Source: Prosopocoilus inquinatus | Taxonomy: Eukaryota; Arthropoda; Insecta; Coleoptera; Lucanidae | Reading direction: 5' to 3' | Assembly (NCBI GenBank): GCA_036172665.1 | Contig: CM069877.1 | Coordinates: 14,342,501-14,406,500, forward strand | Length of the DNA: 64,000 nucleotides | In this document: one piece after another, positions 11,042-19,114 of the stretch | Position numbering within the stretch: the first letter of the stretch is position 1 | How the letters are laid out: each line of letters begins with the position of its first letter | Notes under the pieces: model-generated | Seen by the model: the letters and a program-made list of their open reading frames with translations, nothing else | Told to the model about the DNA's origin: nothing | Database searches by the model: none | Program-made: the position numbers and the translations under genes

Positions 11042-11660
11042 GCGTAGAAAATACATTTTTAGCACGTTTTTAAAAGTATTTTTATTTGTTTCATATCTTT
11101 GTTTTATTTACGTTCTCGACAATAATTACAAAAAATCAATTCTCGCACAAGCAAAGTTTCATGTTTTCAAAAGATCAGTGCAAAATTATGTTAAAAAAAA
11201 AGGAAAACAAAAGAAGATCGAATCATTTTAGAAACAACAAGCAGGGGAAATTTAGTTCTTTCGGTGAAAGAGAATAAAAAAAATTAGTATAATAAAGAAA
11301 AATTAAAAAAAATTAAAAATCCACGAAAGAATTTAAAAAGAGAAATCGAAGCCTCCAGCTGGACGAAATTTCCATTTTCCATAACGACCACAGAAAAACT
11401 GAATGCTTCACGAAAAGTTCGTGGAAATCTTCTTCAGAAAAAAGCGAAAGCCCATCGTCTCATTTTAAGAACAATAAGCGCGAAAAAGTCCAGCGAAAAT
11501 AGAACAAAGTCTAAATGCAAATCGTAATAGGAAAAAAAGGAATATGCTACAAATTGTGTAAAAATTCTTATTTATACGGTTCGGCCGGTAATAAGCGCGC
11601 CGGAGCTCCTTGAAGTAAAATTCACTTCCGCCAGAAGAAATATTGCAATACATCAAAAAT

Positions 11661-12194
11661 TACAGTTACAAAGAATTTTTTTTTACCCGCGGCGACTGCC
11701 GCTCACACGATTTTGATTTGTGTGTGAGAGAGAGAGGAGAGAAAACTGAATTGGAAGGGGAGCGAAAACTTTGAATTGATTTATGCACGCGCTCGGCAAT
11801 ATTCCTAAACAATTTGCAGCCCTCTTAATTAAAACAAATTAGTCGCCGCGTGATATACGAGATGGCGAGGCACGGCGACGGCCGGCGTCGCGGGAAATGA
11901 TGCTGCGGATTAGTTGGTTTCATTTGCTCAGATTAATTTTCGGTTTTATTAGCTCCGAGCGTGTGGCAACGTTTAAACACATCCAGAAATTATAAGTTAT
12001 ATTAATCGTACATTTATGTGCTCGCTAATATAGAAGCCTGACTTTCTGAATATACGAGAACGTCCACATAATATAACTCTGTTCCTGGATCTCCAAAAGC
12101 CGTTTTTCACTATCTGATTTTCTATTTGATTTTGTGTTTGATAAATGTTGATAAAATGTTGTAGTTGTATAATTTTATAAAAATTAGAATTAAT
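11661..12194. other. Spacer left of the LTR element
   Basis: No gene seen. There is a GC-rich patch around 11830-11910 and AT-rich sequence up to the insertion site. Joining 12198 to 18761 gives the inferred empty site. Confidence 0.4.
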
Positions 12195-12198
12195 GTAT
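12195..12198 (+). repeat. Left 4-bp target-site duplication gtat
   Basis: gtat directly precedes the 5' LTR and is repeated directly after the 3' LTR at 18757-18760. A 4-bp duplication is usual for Ty3/gypsy integration. Confidence 0.9.
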
Positions 12199-12535
12199 TG
12201 TGGCGCGCCAACCGGCTTAGCGCAAGGCGTCAAGAAGTCGGTTCGCTGTTATGTGTCATCGGCCGTCACGCCACCGGGGCCTACACCGGGGTCACATCGA
12301 ACAGACTGGAATCTTCCCGCATAGAGAGTTCCAGACGGCGGCGAATGATATAAAATCGCCCCGGGTTGACTCACCAGGCAGTCGAATTCCAACAGCGAAC
12401 GTCGAAGTTAGATTTTAGTGTGAAAATAAATTATTACAAATAAATTAGTTTTTAAGCTTTATTAAATTACGGTTAAGTTTTTATCGAGTGTTTTATTCGT
12501 TTAAATAAATAAACATAAACCCTAGAAACGCAACA
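12199..12535 (+). repeat. 5' LTR, 337 bp
   Basis: It starts tgtggcgcgcc and ends acgcaaca, so it has the TG...CA ends expected of LTRs. It matches 18420-18756 with one substitution and no indel. It contains a TATA box (12349-12356) and several AATAAA sites (first at 12425). Confidence 0.97.
12349..12356 (+). promoter_or_regulatory. TATA box in 5' LTR
   Basis: tataaaat lies about 30 bases before a cagtcg start-site-like motif near 12379. This is a plausible RNA polymerase II promoter for the element. The same box is in the 3' LTR at 18570-18577, where it could drive outward transcription. Confidence 0.65.
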
Positions 12536-12536
12536 G

Positions 12537-12554
12537 TGGTGTCGGTGTGCGGGT
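12537..12554 (+). other. Candidate primer-binding site
   Basis: tggtgtcggtgtgcggg begins one base after the LTR, the usual place for a tRNA 3'-end complement, and has the required TGG start. I could not match it to a tRNA from memory. Confidence 0.5.
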
Positions 12555-12630
12555 GTGTGCAAATAAATAAACAATTTAAAGTAAATTAAATTTAATCAGA
12601 TTATTAAATAAGTACAGTATAGGAAAAACA

Positions 12631-14178
12631 ATGGCTACGAGAAAAGTGTTGTTGAAAGACTTAAAAGTGGCCGAATTAAAAACCGAATTGGAAGAACGAG
12701 AGTTAGAAACCGGTGGTTTGAAAGGCGCACTTCAACAGCGTCTCCGATCCGATTTGTTGACAGCTGGTGAAGATCCAGAGACGTTCCTTTTCGAAATTTC
12801 GTGTGGTCCCGCCGATTTTAATAAAATCTTGAAGGATGAATTTCGAGAACAATCCAGAAATTTGGACGAGAAGTTTCAAGAACAGTCTGGAAATTTCAAG
12901 GACGAACTTCGAGAACAATCCAGAAATTTGGACGAGAAGTTTCTAGAACAATCTGGAAAATTCAAGGACGAACTTCGAGAACAATCCAGAAATTTGGACG
13001 AGAAGTTTCAAGAACAGTCTGGAAATTTACAGAAGCTTCGAGAACAATCCAGAAATTTAGAGGAGAAGCTTCTAGAACAATCTGGAAATTTCGACAAATT
13101 ACAAAATAAATTGTTGGAACAATCTAGAGACTTAGACGAGAAATTTCTAGAGCAATCCAGAAATTTCGACGAGAAACTTCTAGAACAGTCCGGAAATTTG
13201 AAGGGTGAATTTCTAGAACAGACGAAAGGACTCGAAGATAAACTAGTGGTAAAAATATCGGAAGAAACAAGAAACCTGCAAGAAAACGTGGAAGAAATAA
13301 TATTCCAGCAGGATAACAAAATCAAAAATCTGGAACAAATCATGGCGGGGTTGCGAGTGTTCGGGGATCAGCCACCAGTAGAAGTACTAGAAAATAATGA
13401 AACCAGAATTGTGGAAGGACCAGCAGAAAATTCGAAATTAAAAATAAAACCACCAACGTTCGATGGAAAGTCTTCTTGGCCCAACTACTTCAAACAGTTC
13501 GAAGCAGCAGCAAAGGCGAACAGATGGACGGCCAGCGAAAAAGCCACTTCGTTAATTGTGGCCTTGAGAGGGGACGCTATCGATGTGCTACAGACGATGC
13601 CGCCAGAGGAACAAGAAGACTTCGACAAGCTGGTGAATAGGATGGAAATGCGTTACGGACAGGCCCATCTGACCGAGGTATACCATGCGCAGTTGAGGAA
13701 TCGCTGTCAGAAATCCGGAGAAAGTCTTCAGGAATTCGAAGCAGACGTTGCGCGTCTGGCCCAGTTGGCATATCCCACAGCTCCTGTTGAATTCCTCAAA
13801 TGTTTGACGGTGCAGACCTTCATAGATGGAATCCGTGACCCAGACAACCAGCAGGCATTGAGAATGACGTCCAAGAACGCATTGGCTTATGCCTTGGAAT
13901 TTGAAGCGGCGAGACGAGTCTCAAGAGGGCATGTCAAGGTGCGAGCGGCTATGGACTTCCAAGAGGAAGAAGAGGAAGAATCCGCTAACGCCAAGGTGGG
14001 ATCTGCTATAAATGAGCGACCCAGGGAGTATACCACCGCCGAGGATGTTCGCCGCATTGTGGAACAGGTCTTCAAGCAGAAGAAGCCGCTGGTGTGTTGG
14101 AATTGCCAGGAGGAAGGACATGTTCGCAGGCGATGTCCAAAGCCTAGACAGGATCCAAGAAAGCCACAGTTAAACTAA
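12631..14178 (+). CDS. gag: Gag polyprotein with SAP-like motif and CCHC knuckle
   Basis: Gag builds the particle that packages element RNA. The 515-residue ORF starts at the first ATG after the leader. Residues ~7-41 (LKDLKVAELKTELEERELET…LQQRL) fit a SAP motif, a helix-turn-helix known for DNA or RNA contact. Residues ~71-200 are tandem 22-residue units of the form REQSRNLDEKF, with strong coiled-coil character. DNA units there are about 66 bp. Residues ~268-430 (around PPTFDGKSSWPNYFKQFE) resemble the Ty3/gypsy Gag capsid region. C489, C492, H497 and C502 form a CX2CX4HX4C zinc knuckle. The stop at 14176-14178 directly follows a slippery heptamer. A SAP-like start on Gag is unusual in my experience, though I cannot exclude known relatives. 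Confidence 0.95.
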   Translation: MATRKVLLKDLKVAELKTELEERELETGGLKGALQQRLRSDLLTAGEDPETFLFEISCGPADFNKILKDEFREQSRNLDEKFQEQSGNFKDELREQSRNLDEKFLEQSGKFKDELREQSRNLDEKFQEQSGNLQKLREQSRNLEEKLLEQSGNFDKLQNKLLEQSRDLDEKFLEQSRNFDEKLLEQSGNLKGEFLEQTKGLEDKLVVKISEETRNLQENVEEIIFQQDNKIKNLEQIMAGLRVFGDQPPVEVLENNETRIVEGPAENSKLKIKPPTFDGKSSWPNYFKQFEAAAKANRWTASEKATSLIVALRGDAIDVLQTMPPEEQEDFDKLVNRMEMRYGQAHLTEVYHAQLRNRCQKSGESLQEFEADVARLAQLAYPTAPVEFLKCLTVQTFIDGIRDPDNQQALRMTSKNALAYALEFEAARRVSRGHVKVRAAMDFQEEEEEESANAKVGSAINERPREYTTAEDVRRIVEQVFKQKKPLVCWNCQEEGHVRRRCPKPRQDPRKPQLN

Positions 14179-17100
14179 GCCGGGTCGGTGCAGAGGGGCA
14201 AACGTCGACCTGTATTCAAAGGCCCCCAAAGACGAAAGCCAAACAAGTAATATCCCTACGGCAGTTAACCAGCAGTGTCTTCGTGGATGTCACCATTGAT
14301 GACATTCCTCACACCATGTTGTTGGATACGGGTGCGACGAAGACCATCCTAAGACCCGACGTCATTAAGTCATCTGGACGCACCGAGCCGACCAAGTGGA
14401 AACTGAAAACTGCAACTGGAACATCAGCAACTGTCCACGGTGAAGTAGAGGTTATCATCACCATTGGTTCAACTCCAATAAAACACCGTGCACTGGTGGC
14501 AGATATAGAGGACGAGGCAATTTTGGGCATGGACGTCATGTGTGCCCACGGGTTCCAATTGGACTTAAAGCGTGGCGTGATGGCGGTCAATAATGAGGAG
14601 TTGGTTCTACATCAACGAGGGGACGTGGCCGCTCGAGTAGTCCTCGCTGAAGACGTTGTATTACCCAGCAGGACTGAGGCTATCGTCGACGCAAAACTGG
14701 ACGGTGTTTTCCAAGATGGGCAAGTCATTATGGTTGAACCTAATACTGATGATCAAAGGATTGGAAGAGGAGTCCTCGTTGGGAAAATGTTGTTGACGGC
14801 GAAGAAGGAAGTACCTGTCCGCCTGATGAACGTCAATTGTTTCTCTGTCAATATCAAGAAAGGAACAATCTTGGGAAGCTGCACCATGGTGTCCTCCATC
14901 TCCCGGCAACTTGAAACAAACGTGCCAGAAGCGAAAGTCCCAAAGAAATTATGGGAAATGGTTATGTCAACAGCCCAGGAATTGACTCCAGACCAGAAGA
15001 CAAAAGCAAAGAAACTGATCGGCCGCTATCAAGATGTATTTGAGGTAGAAAATGGATCCAAGGGAAGAACTGATGTCGTGAAACACAAAATAGAGACTGG
15101 AGAAGAAAGACCTATCCGTCAAGCTCCAAGGCGATTACCGTTGGCGAAGCGTGAGGAAGCGGAACGCATTATTCGCGAGATGGAAAAGGATAATGTAATA
15201 GAACCATCAAGCAGCCCGTGGGCGTCACCAGTAGTGCTTGTGAAGAAGAAGGATGGGTCCACCAGGTTCTGTGTAGACTACCGGTTACTCAATAATGTCA
15301 CCAAGAAGGACAGCTATCCCCTGCCACGGATTGATGATACCCTGGACACCCTGGCCGGCTCAAAGATCTTCTCAACTTTGGACTTAAAGAGTGGATATTG
15401 GCAAGTGGAGCTGGCGCCCGAAGATCGAGAAAAGACGGCGTTTTCCATTGGTATGGGTCTGTGGCAGTTCACAGTGATGCCATTCGGATTATGTAATGCC
15501 CCAGCGACATTCGAGAGGTTAATGGAGACGGTTCTGAAAGGTCTGTCCTGGACAACGTGCATGGTGTACCTTGACGACATAACTGTCGTGGGAAAGACGT
15601 TCGACGACCACCTAAGGTACCTGGAAGGAGTGTTCCAGCGGCTTCGCGGAGCTGGACTAAAGCTTAGCCTCAAGAAGTGTCACCTGTTCCAGAAGGAAGT
15701 GAATTACCTGGGGCACATTGTTAATGAAAATGGAATCGCCGTGGACCCTGTGAAGATTCAGGTGGTGAAAGACTGGCCAACTCCCAGAAATAAACACCAA
15801 ATAAGGAGTTTCCTTGGCCTGTGCACTTACTATCGGCGCTACGTTCCTGGATTTGCAGACATTGCTAAGCCGTTAACAAAACTCACTGAAGAAGGTCGTC
15901 CATTTGAATGGGACCAACAGTGTCAAATTGGCTTTGAACAACTAAAGCAGTACTTGGTTAGTGCTCCTATTCTGAGTTATCCTCTCCCGGAAGGCAAGTT
16001 CGTCGTGGACACAGATACTAGCAACGTTGGGATTGGTGGCGTACTCTCCCAGATACAAGAGGGGCAAGAGAAGGTGATCGGCTACTTCAGTAAAGTCCTA
16101 TCAAAGCCGGAACGAAACTATTGCGTCACAAGAAGGGAATTGCTAGCCGTCGTAAAAACGATAGAACACTTCTACAAGTACTTGTATGGTAGACGCTTCC
16201 TGCTGAGAACCGACCACGCCGCTCTAAAATGGCTTCTCCGTTTCAAGAACCCAGAAGGGCAAGTTGCACGATGGATCGAACGACTTCAAGAGTACGATTT
16301 TGAAATTCAGCATCGGGCAGGAACTAGCCATCTTAATGCCGATGCTTTGTCGAGAAGACCCTGTGCCGAAGACTGTAAGCACTGTAGTCGTTTGGAGGAG
16401 AAAGTAGCCACGACTGCGAGGACAGCCATTGTTGACGACAAATGGCAAGCCGAAGAACTGCGAAGAGACCAGGAGAACGACCCGGATTTGAAATTAGTGC
16501 TAGAGTGGAAAAGCAGGGACGCGAGGCCTACCTGGGAAGAGGTAGCACCATGTGCACCGTCCGTAAAATCATACTGGGCGCAGTGGGACTCCATAGTGTT
16601 GGATCGTGGTCTTCTGAGACGAAGCATGGAGAATCCAGAAGGCATGGAAGAGAAGACACAGTTACTAATCCCCAAGAATAGGGTGCCAGAAGTTCTGAGG
16701 GAACTTCACGATGGAACTTCGGGAGGGCATCTGGGAGTTAAGAAGACTATGGAGAAGGTGCGCGAAAGATTTTACTGGGTGAACTGCAAAGAGGACGTGA
16801 AGGATTGGTGCAGAAAGTGTGCAGTCTGCGCAGCCAGTAACGGCCCCCACAGGCGGGGTAAGGCTCCCATGAGACAGTACAACGTTGGAAGTCCTTTTGA
16901 GAGAGTTGCCATCGATGTAGGCGGCCCGTTTCCAGAAACGAATGGTGGAAACAAGTACATCGTCGTGGTAATGGACTACTTTAGTAAGTGGGTTGAAGCT
17001 TACGCCCTACCTAACCAAGAGGCGGTCACTATTGCGGAAGTCCTTGTCAGGGAATGGATCAGTCGGTATGGTGCACCTATGGAACTGCATTCAGACCAAG

Positions 17101-18239
17101 GAAGGAACTTTGAATCGGCCTTGTTCAAGAACGTGTGTACTCTGCTCGGCGTACGAAAAACTAGAACAACTGCACTCCACCCACAGTCGGACGGAATGGT
17201 GGAAAGGTTCAATAGAACCATCAACCGACATTTGTCCAAGGTCGTTTCCAATCATCAGAGGGACTGGGACACGTACATCCCCCTGTTTCTAATGGCATAC
17301 CGCTCATCTGTTCATGAGACAACAGGGGAGACTCCCGCGAAAGTGGTATTCGGGCGAGAGCCGAGACTGCCCTGCGACCTGAAGTTTGGTGTGAAGCCTG
17401 GCGAAGTCTCTGCCGACGAAGATTACGTGAGCAAATTACGCAGGAAAATGGATGATATCCACAACCAAGTGCGTCACAATATACAGACGGCCAGCGATCG
17501 GATGAAGGAGCACTATGACATCAACGCTCAACACGGGGGATACCAACCTGGAGCACTGGTCTGGCTTTATAACCCCCAAAGACGTCGAGGCCTCTCCCAA
17601 AAATTACAGACCTCTTGGGAAGGTCCTTACAAAGTGATGAAACGGATCAACGACGTCGTTTACCGCATCAAGAAGGTCCCCCATGGCAAACCCAAAGTAA
17701 TCCACTTCAACCGGATAGCCCCTTACCATGGAGAAGCAGATGAAGGGACAGTACAAAGGGCGCAAGTTTCCGAAGTGAACTTCGAAACCTTCATGTCTCA
17801 TCACGCCGAAGGAAGCAAGGCACGGTTTGGAGTGACCACGGAGAAGCAACAAGATCTCTTTAAAGTGCCGCTGGAGTACAGTCTGGCCCACTGCGTAGCA
17901 GAAGACCTGAAAATGTCCAAAGGAATCGCTCAGGTGTTTAGGAAAAAATTTGGCCAAATCGAGGAGCTACGAAGACAGCATCCCGTGGTAGGCAAGAGCT
18001 TGCAGATCATTGATTCGACGGCAGATCGGAGGCGCCACGTGCATTATTTAGTCACTAAGAAGACATCAAGCGGTAAACCTGACTATCAAAGTATGTGGAG
18101 AGCCCTATATAGCCTGAGGAGACAGCTAATAGAGAACCATCAGATGAAGTTAGCCATCCCCAAATTGGGCTGCGGATTGGACGGACTAGACTGGAGAGTA
18201 ATTCGAAGCATGCTGGAAGTCATCTTCCACAGAACGTGA
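14148..18239 (+). CDS. pol: Pol polyprotein: PR-RT-RNase H-IN plus macrodomain
   Basis: Residues are numbered from the GTG codon at 14283; the true N-terminus comes from the -1 frameshift, since the frame is open from 14148. Protease: DTGA (D15) and ILGMD. RT: VDYRLLN, MPFGLCNAP and YLDD (Y429-D432). RNase H: D576 and downstream E, D, D (NADALSR). Integrase: zinc-binding H809, H816 and a C843-C849 cluster, then D878, D938 and E974 with exactly 35 residues between the last two. A GPY/F-like module has WEGPY (W1112). All these active-site residues are present. Residues ~1191-1318 form an extra macrodomain. The stop at 18237-18239 appears to cut off the last strand of that domain. The enzymes would copy and integrate the element. 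Confidence 0.96.
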   Translation, partial: TGSKKATVKLSRVGAEGQTSTCIQRPPKTKAKQVISLRQLTSSVFVDVTIDDIPHTMLLDTGATKTILRPDVIKSSGRTEPTKWKLKTATGTSATVHGEVEVIITIGSTPIKHRALVADIEDEAILGMDVMCAHGFQLDLKRGVMAVNNEELVLHQRGDVAARVVLAEDVVLPSRTEAIVDAKLDGVFQDGQVIMVEPNTDDQRIGRGVLVGKMLLTAKKEVPVRLMNVNCFSVNIKKGTILGSCTMVSSISRQLETNVPEAKVPKKLWEMVMSTAQELTPDQKTKAKKLIGRYQDVFEVENGSKGRTDVVKHKIETGEERPIRQAPRRLPLAKREEAERIIREMEKDNVIEPSSSPWASPVVLVKKKDGSTRFCVDYRLLNNVTKKDSYPLPRIDDTLDTLAGSKIFSTLDLKSGYWQVELAPEDREKTAFSIGMGLWQFTVMPFGLCNAPATFERLMETVLKGLSWTTCMVYLDDITVVGKTFDDHLRYLEGVFQRLRGAGLKLSLKKCHLFQKEVNYLGHIVNENGIAVDPVKIQVVKDWPTPRNKHQIRSFLGLCTYYRRYVPGFADIAKPLTKLTEEGRPFEWDQQCQIGFEQLKQYLVSAPILSYPLPEGKFVVDTDTSNVGIGGVLSQIQEGQEKVIGYFSKVLSKPERNYCVTRRELLAVVKTIEHFYKYLYGRRFLLRTDHAALKWLLRFKNPEGQVARWIERLQEYDFEIQHRAGTSHLNADALSRRPCAEDCKHCSRLEEKVATTARTAIVDDKWQAEELRRDQENDPDLKLVLEWKSRDARPTWEEVAPCAPSVKSYWAQWDSIVLDRGLLRRSMENPEGMEEKTQLLIPKNRVPEVLRELHDGTSGGHLGVKKTMEKVRERFYWVNCKEDVKDWCRKCAVCAASNGPHRRGKAPMRQYNVGSPFERVAIDVGGPFPETNGGNKYIVVVMDYFSKWVEAYALPNQEAVTIAEVLVREWISRYGAPMELHSDQGRNFESALFKNVCTLLGVRKTRTTALHPQSDGMVERFNRTINRHLSKVVSNHQRDWDTYIPLFLMAYRSSVHETTGETPAKVVFGREPRLPCDLKFGVKPGEVSADEDYVSKLRRKMDDIHNQVRHNIQTASDRMKEHYDINAQHGGYQPGALVWLYNPQRRRGLSQKLQTSWEGPYKVMKRINDVVYRIKKVPHGKPKVIHFNRIAPYHGEADEGTVQRAQVSEVNFETFMSHHAEGSKARFGVTTEKQQDLFKVPLEYSLAHCVAEDLKMSKGIAQVFRKKFGQIEELRRQHPVVGKSLQIIDSTADRRRHVHYLVTKKTSSGKPDYQSMWRALYSLRRQLIENHQMKLAIPKLGCGLDGLDWRVIRSMLEVIFHRT
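14169..14226 (+). promoter_or_regulatory. Predicted -1 ribosomal frameshift signal (GTTAAAC + pseudoknot)
   Basis: The heptamer G TTA AAC (14169-14175) is in the correct Gag phase, and the Gag stop TAA follows at once. A slip back by one base enters the pol frame, which is open from 14148. Five bases later a 7-bp stem can form (14181-14187 with 14206-14212, one G-U pair). Loop bases GGGGC (14195-14199) can pair with GCCCC (14222-14226), making an H-type pseudoknot. This class of heptamer and spacing is known from other -1 frameshift sites. The fold was drawn by eye and not computed. Confidence 0.75.
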
Positions 18240-18267
18240 ATTGAAGTCCTAGTCTGCAGCCACCACC
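17850..18267 (+). other. TARG1/OARD1-like macrodomain fused to Pol C-terminus
   Basis: Pol residues from ~1191 (DLFKVP…SLAHCVAEDLKMSKGI…FRKKFG) resemble human TARG1/OARD1, which binds ADP-ribose and removes it from protein Glu/Asp residues. TARG1 uses Lys84 and Asp125. Here K1259 (in YLVTKK) and D1300 (in GCGLDGLDW) lie 41 residues apart, the same spacing. The motif LGCGLD is typical of the subfamily. By length, the domain should run about nine residues past the TGA at 18237. Those codons read IEVLVCS, a plausible final beta strand. Family knowledge is from memory. Function in the element is inferred. Confidence 0.85.
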
Positions 18268-18542
18268 CACAGGCAACAGTCAGCAACAGCAAAACCGTAG
18301 ACTGTTACTTCTTCCAGACGGGAAGTTGCAAGAATGGGCCAGCATGTAGATTCCGACACCCTCCTTCAAGACTATCACCAGGAACATTTCGAGACGAAAC
18401 GTTTTTAAGAAGGGGGCAGTGTGGCGCGCCAACCGGCTTAGCGCAAGGCGTCAAGAAGTCGGTTCGCTGTTATGTGTCATCGGCCGTCACGCCACCGGGG
18501 CCTACACCGGGGTCACATCGAACAGACTGGAATCTTCCCGCA
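18240..18542 (+). pseudogene. Post-TGA extension of Pol frame with CCCH zinc finger
   Basis: After one TGA the pol frame stays open for 101 codons, through the polypurine tract and into the 3' LTR (stop at 18543). It first supplies the predicted last strand of the macrodomain. At 18303-18359 it then encodes a CX7CX5CX3H finger (C-YFFQTGS-C-KNGPA-C-RFR-H), a form used by RNA-binding CCCH proteins. Either this copy carries a fresh nonsense mutation, or the extension is made by stop-codon readthrough. The context ACG TGA ATT is not one of the strong readthrough contexts I know, so mutation is the simpler view. Confidence 0.7.
18407..18419 (+). other. Polypurine tract
   Basis: aagaagggggcag sits directly before the 3' LTR, where RNase H leaves the plus-strand primer in LTR elements. 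Confidence 0.85.
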
Positions 18543-18756
18543 TAGAGAGTTCCAGACGGCGGCGAATGATATAAAATCGCCCCGGGTTGACTCACCAGGC
18601 AGTCGAATTCTAACAGCGAACGTCGAAGTTAGATTTTAGTGTGAAAATAAATTATTACAAATAAATTAGTTTTTAAGCTTTATTAAATTACGGTTAAGTT
18701 TTTATCGAGTGTTTTATTCGTTTAAATAAATAAACATAAACCCTAGAAACGCAACA
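18420..18756 (+). repeat. 3' LTR, 337 bp
   Basis: Identical to the 5' LTR except for t at 18611. It is followed by the TSD gtat and host sequence. Confidence 0.97.
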
Positions 18757-18760
18757 GTAT
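18757..18760 (+). repeat. Right 4-bp target-site duplication gtat
   Basis: Matches 12195-12198. Confidence 0.9.
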
Positions 18761-19018
18761 AAATCCCATTTAGTCAATAAATCTGTATATCGTGGTCGTA
18801 TCGTGTTTATTTTGTCTGCGATAAGCAAAACAGAAACACACTTGAAAAATGTGAGACCAAACAAAAGGTCCGATCGGATAGGCAGTCTCGGGCTATATTC
18901 GGGGGTGAAAGCATCTTACGGAAGACACACGTAAATCGGATTGTTCGTGTGTTAATGAAATGCAGTGAGATGTAATTAAGGAATTTGTTCACAACGTAGG
19001 TTGTTGATGAGTGATATT
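18761..19018. other. Spacer right of LTR element
   Basis: AT-rich, with nothing recognised. It continues the pre-insertion sequence interrupted at 12198. Confidence 0.4.
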
Positions 19019-19114
19019 TCTTTATCCGTCGAGTATCGACCGAGTAGATTATCAAGATTATGTTACCTGGGGATGGTTCTGTATCCGTCGAATGTCGACC
19101 GGGTAGATTATCAA
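19019..19114 (+). repeat. Tandem ~59-bp repeat flanking mariner C
   Basis: tatccgtcga(g/a)t(a/g)tcgacc(g)gtagatta occurs at 19022-19052 and 19082-19112. A diverged copy (tctatccgctgagtgtcggc…) lies on the other side of mariner C at 20348-20383, and hence also at 4780-4815. Mariner C therefore seems to sit inside a small tandem array. Confidence 0.7.

Larger units (their letters stand above)
8950..11660 (+). repeat. A-rich degenerate tandem repeat field (~175 bp units)
   Basis: The anchor (c)agatttgtatttc recurs at about 8971, 9072, 9249, 9427 and 9600, mostly 173-178 bp apart. Phrases such as gaaaacaaaagacg and gtgaaattttgttt recur between the anchors. Beyond the TIR element at 9706-10278, related phrases continue in weaker form to about 11,660. 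The A richness produces many short minus-strand ORFs rich in Phe, which I treat as spurious. Confidence 0.65.
12199..18756 (+). mobile_element. Ty3/gypsy LTR retrotransposon, near complete, 6,558 bp
   Basis: The order is 5' LTR, primer-binding-site candidate, gag, pol in the -1 frame, polypurine tract and 3' LTR, bounded by a 4-bp TSD. Pol order (protease, RT, RNase H, integrase) is that of Ty3/gypsy, not Ty1/copia. The LTRs differ at one visible position (12390 c versus 18611 t), so the insertion is recent. Both main ORFs are intact apart from one in-frame TGA near the pol 3' end. There is no env-like ORF. Unusual cargo is a SAP-like Gag N-terminus, a TARG1-like macrodomain and a CCCH finger at the end of Pol. 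The copy might still be transcribed, but activity is not shown. Confidence 0.96.

Noticed and set aside
8957..11656. Several minus-strand ORFs rich in Phe
   Set aside because: They are the complement of A-rich tandem repeats and have no domain features.
12703..17957. Minus-strand and other-frame ORFs inside gag and pol
   Set aside because: They overlap the real reading frames and show no independent motifs.
18240..18419. A possible env gene between pol and the 3' LTR
   Set aside because: Only ~180 bp are available. The frame continues Pol with a CCCH finger, with no signal peptide or membrane segment.
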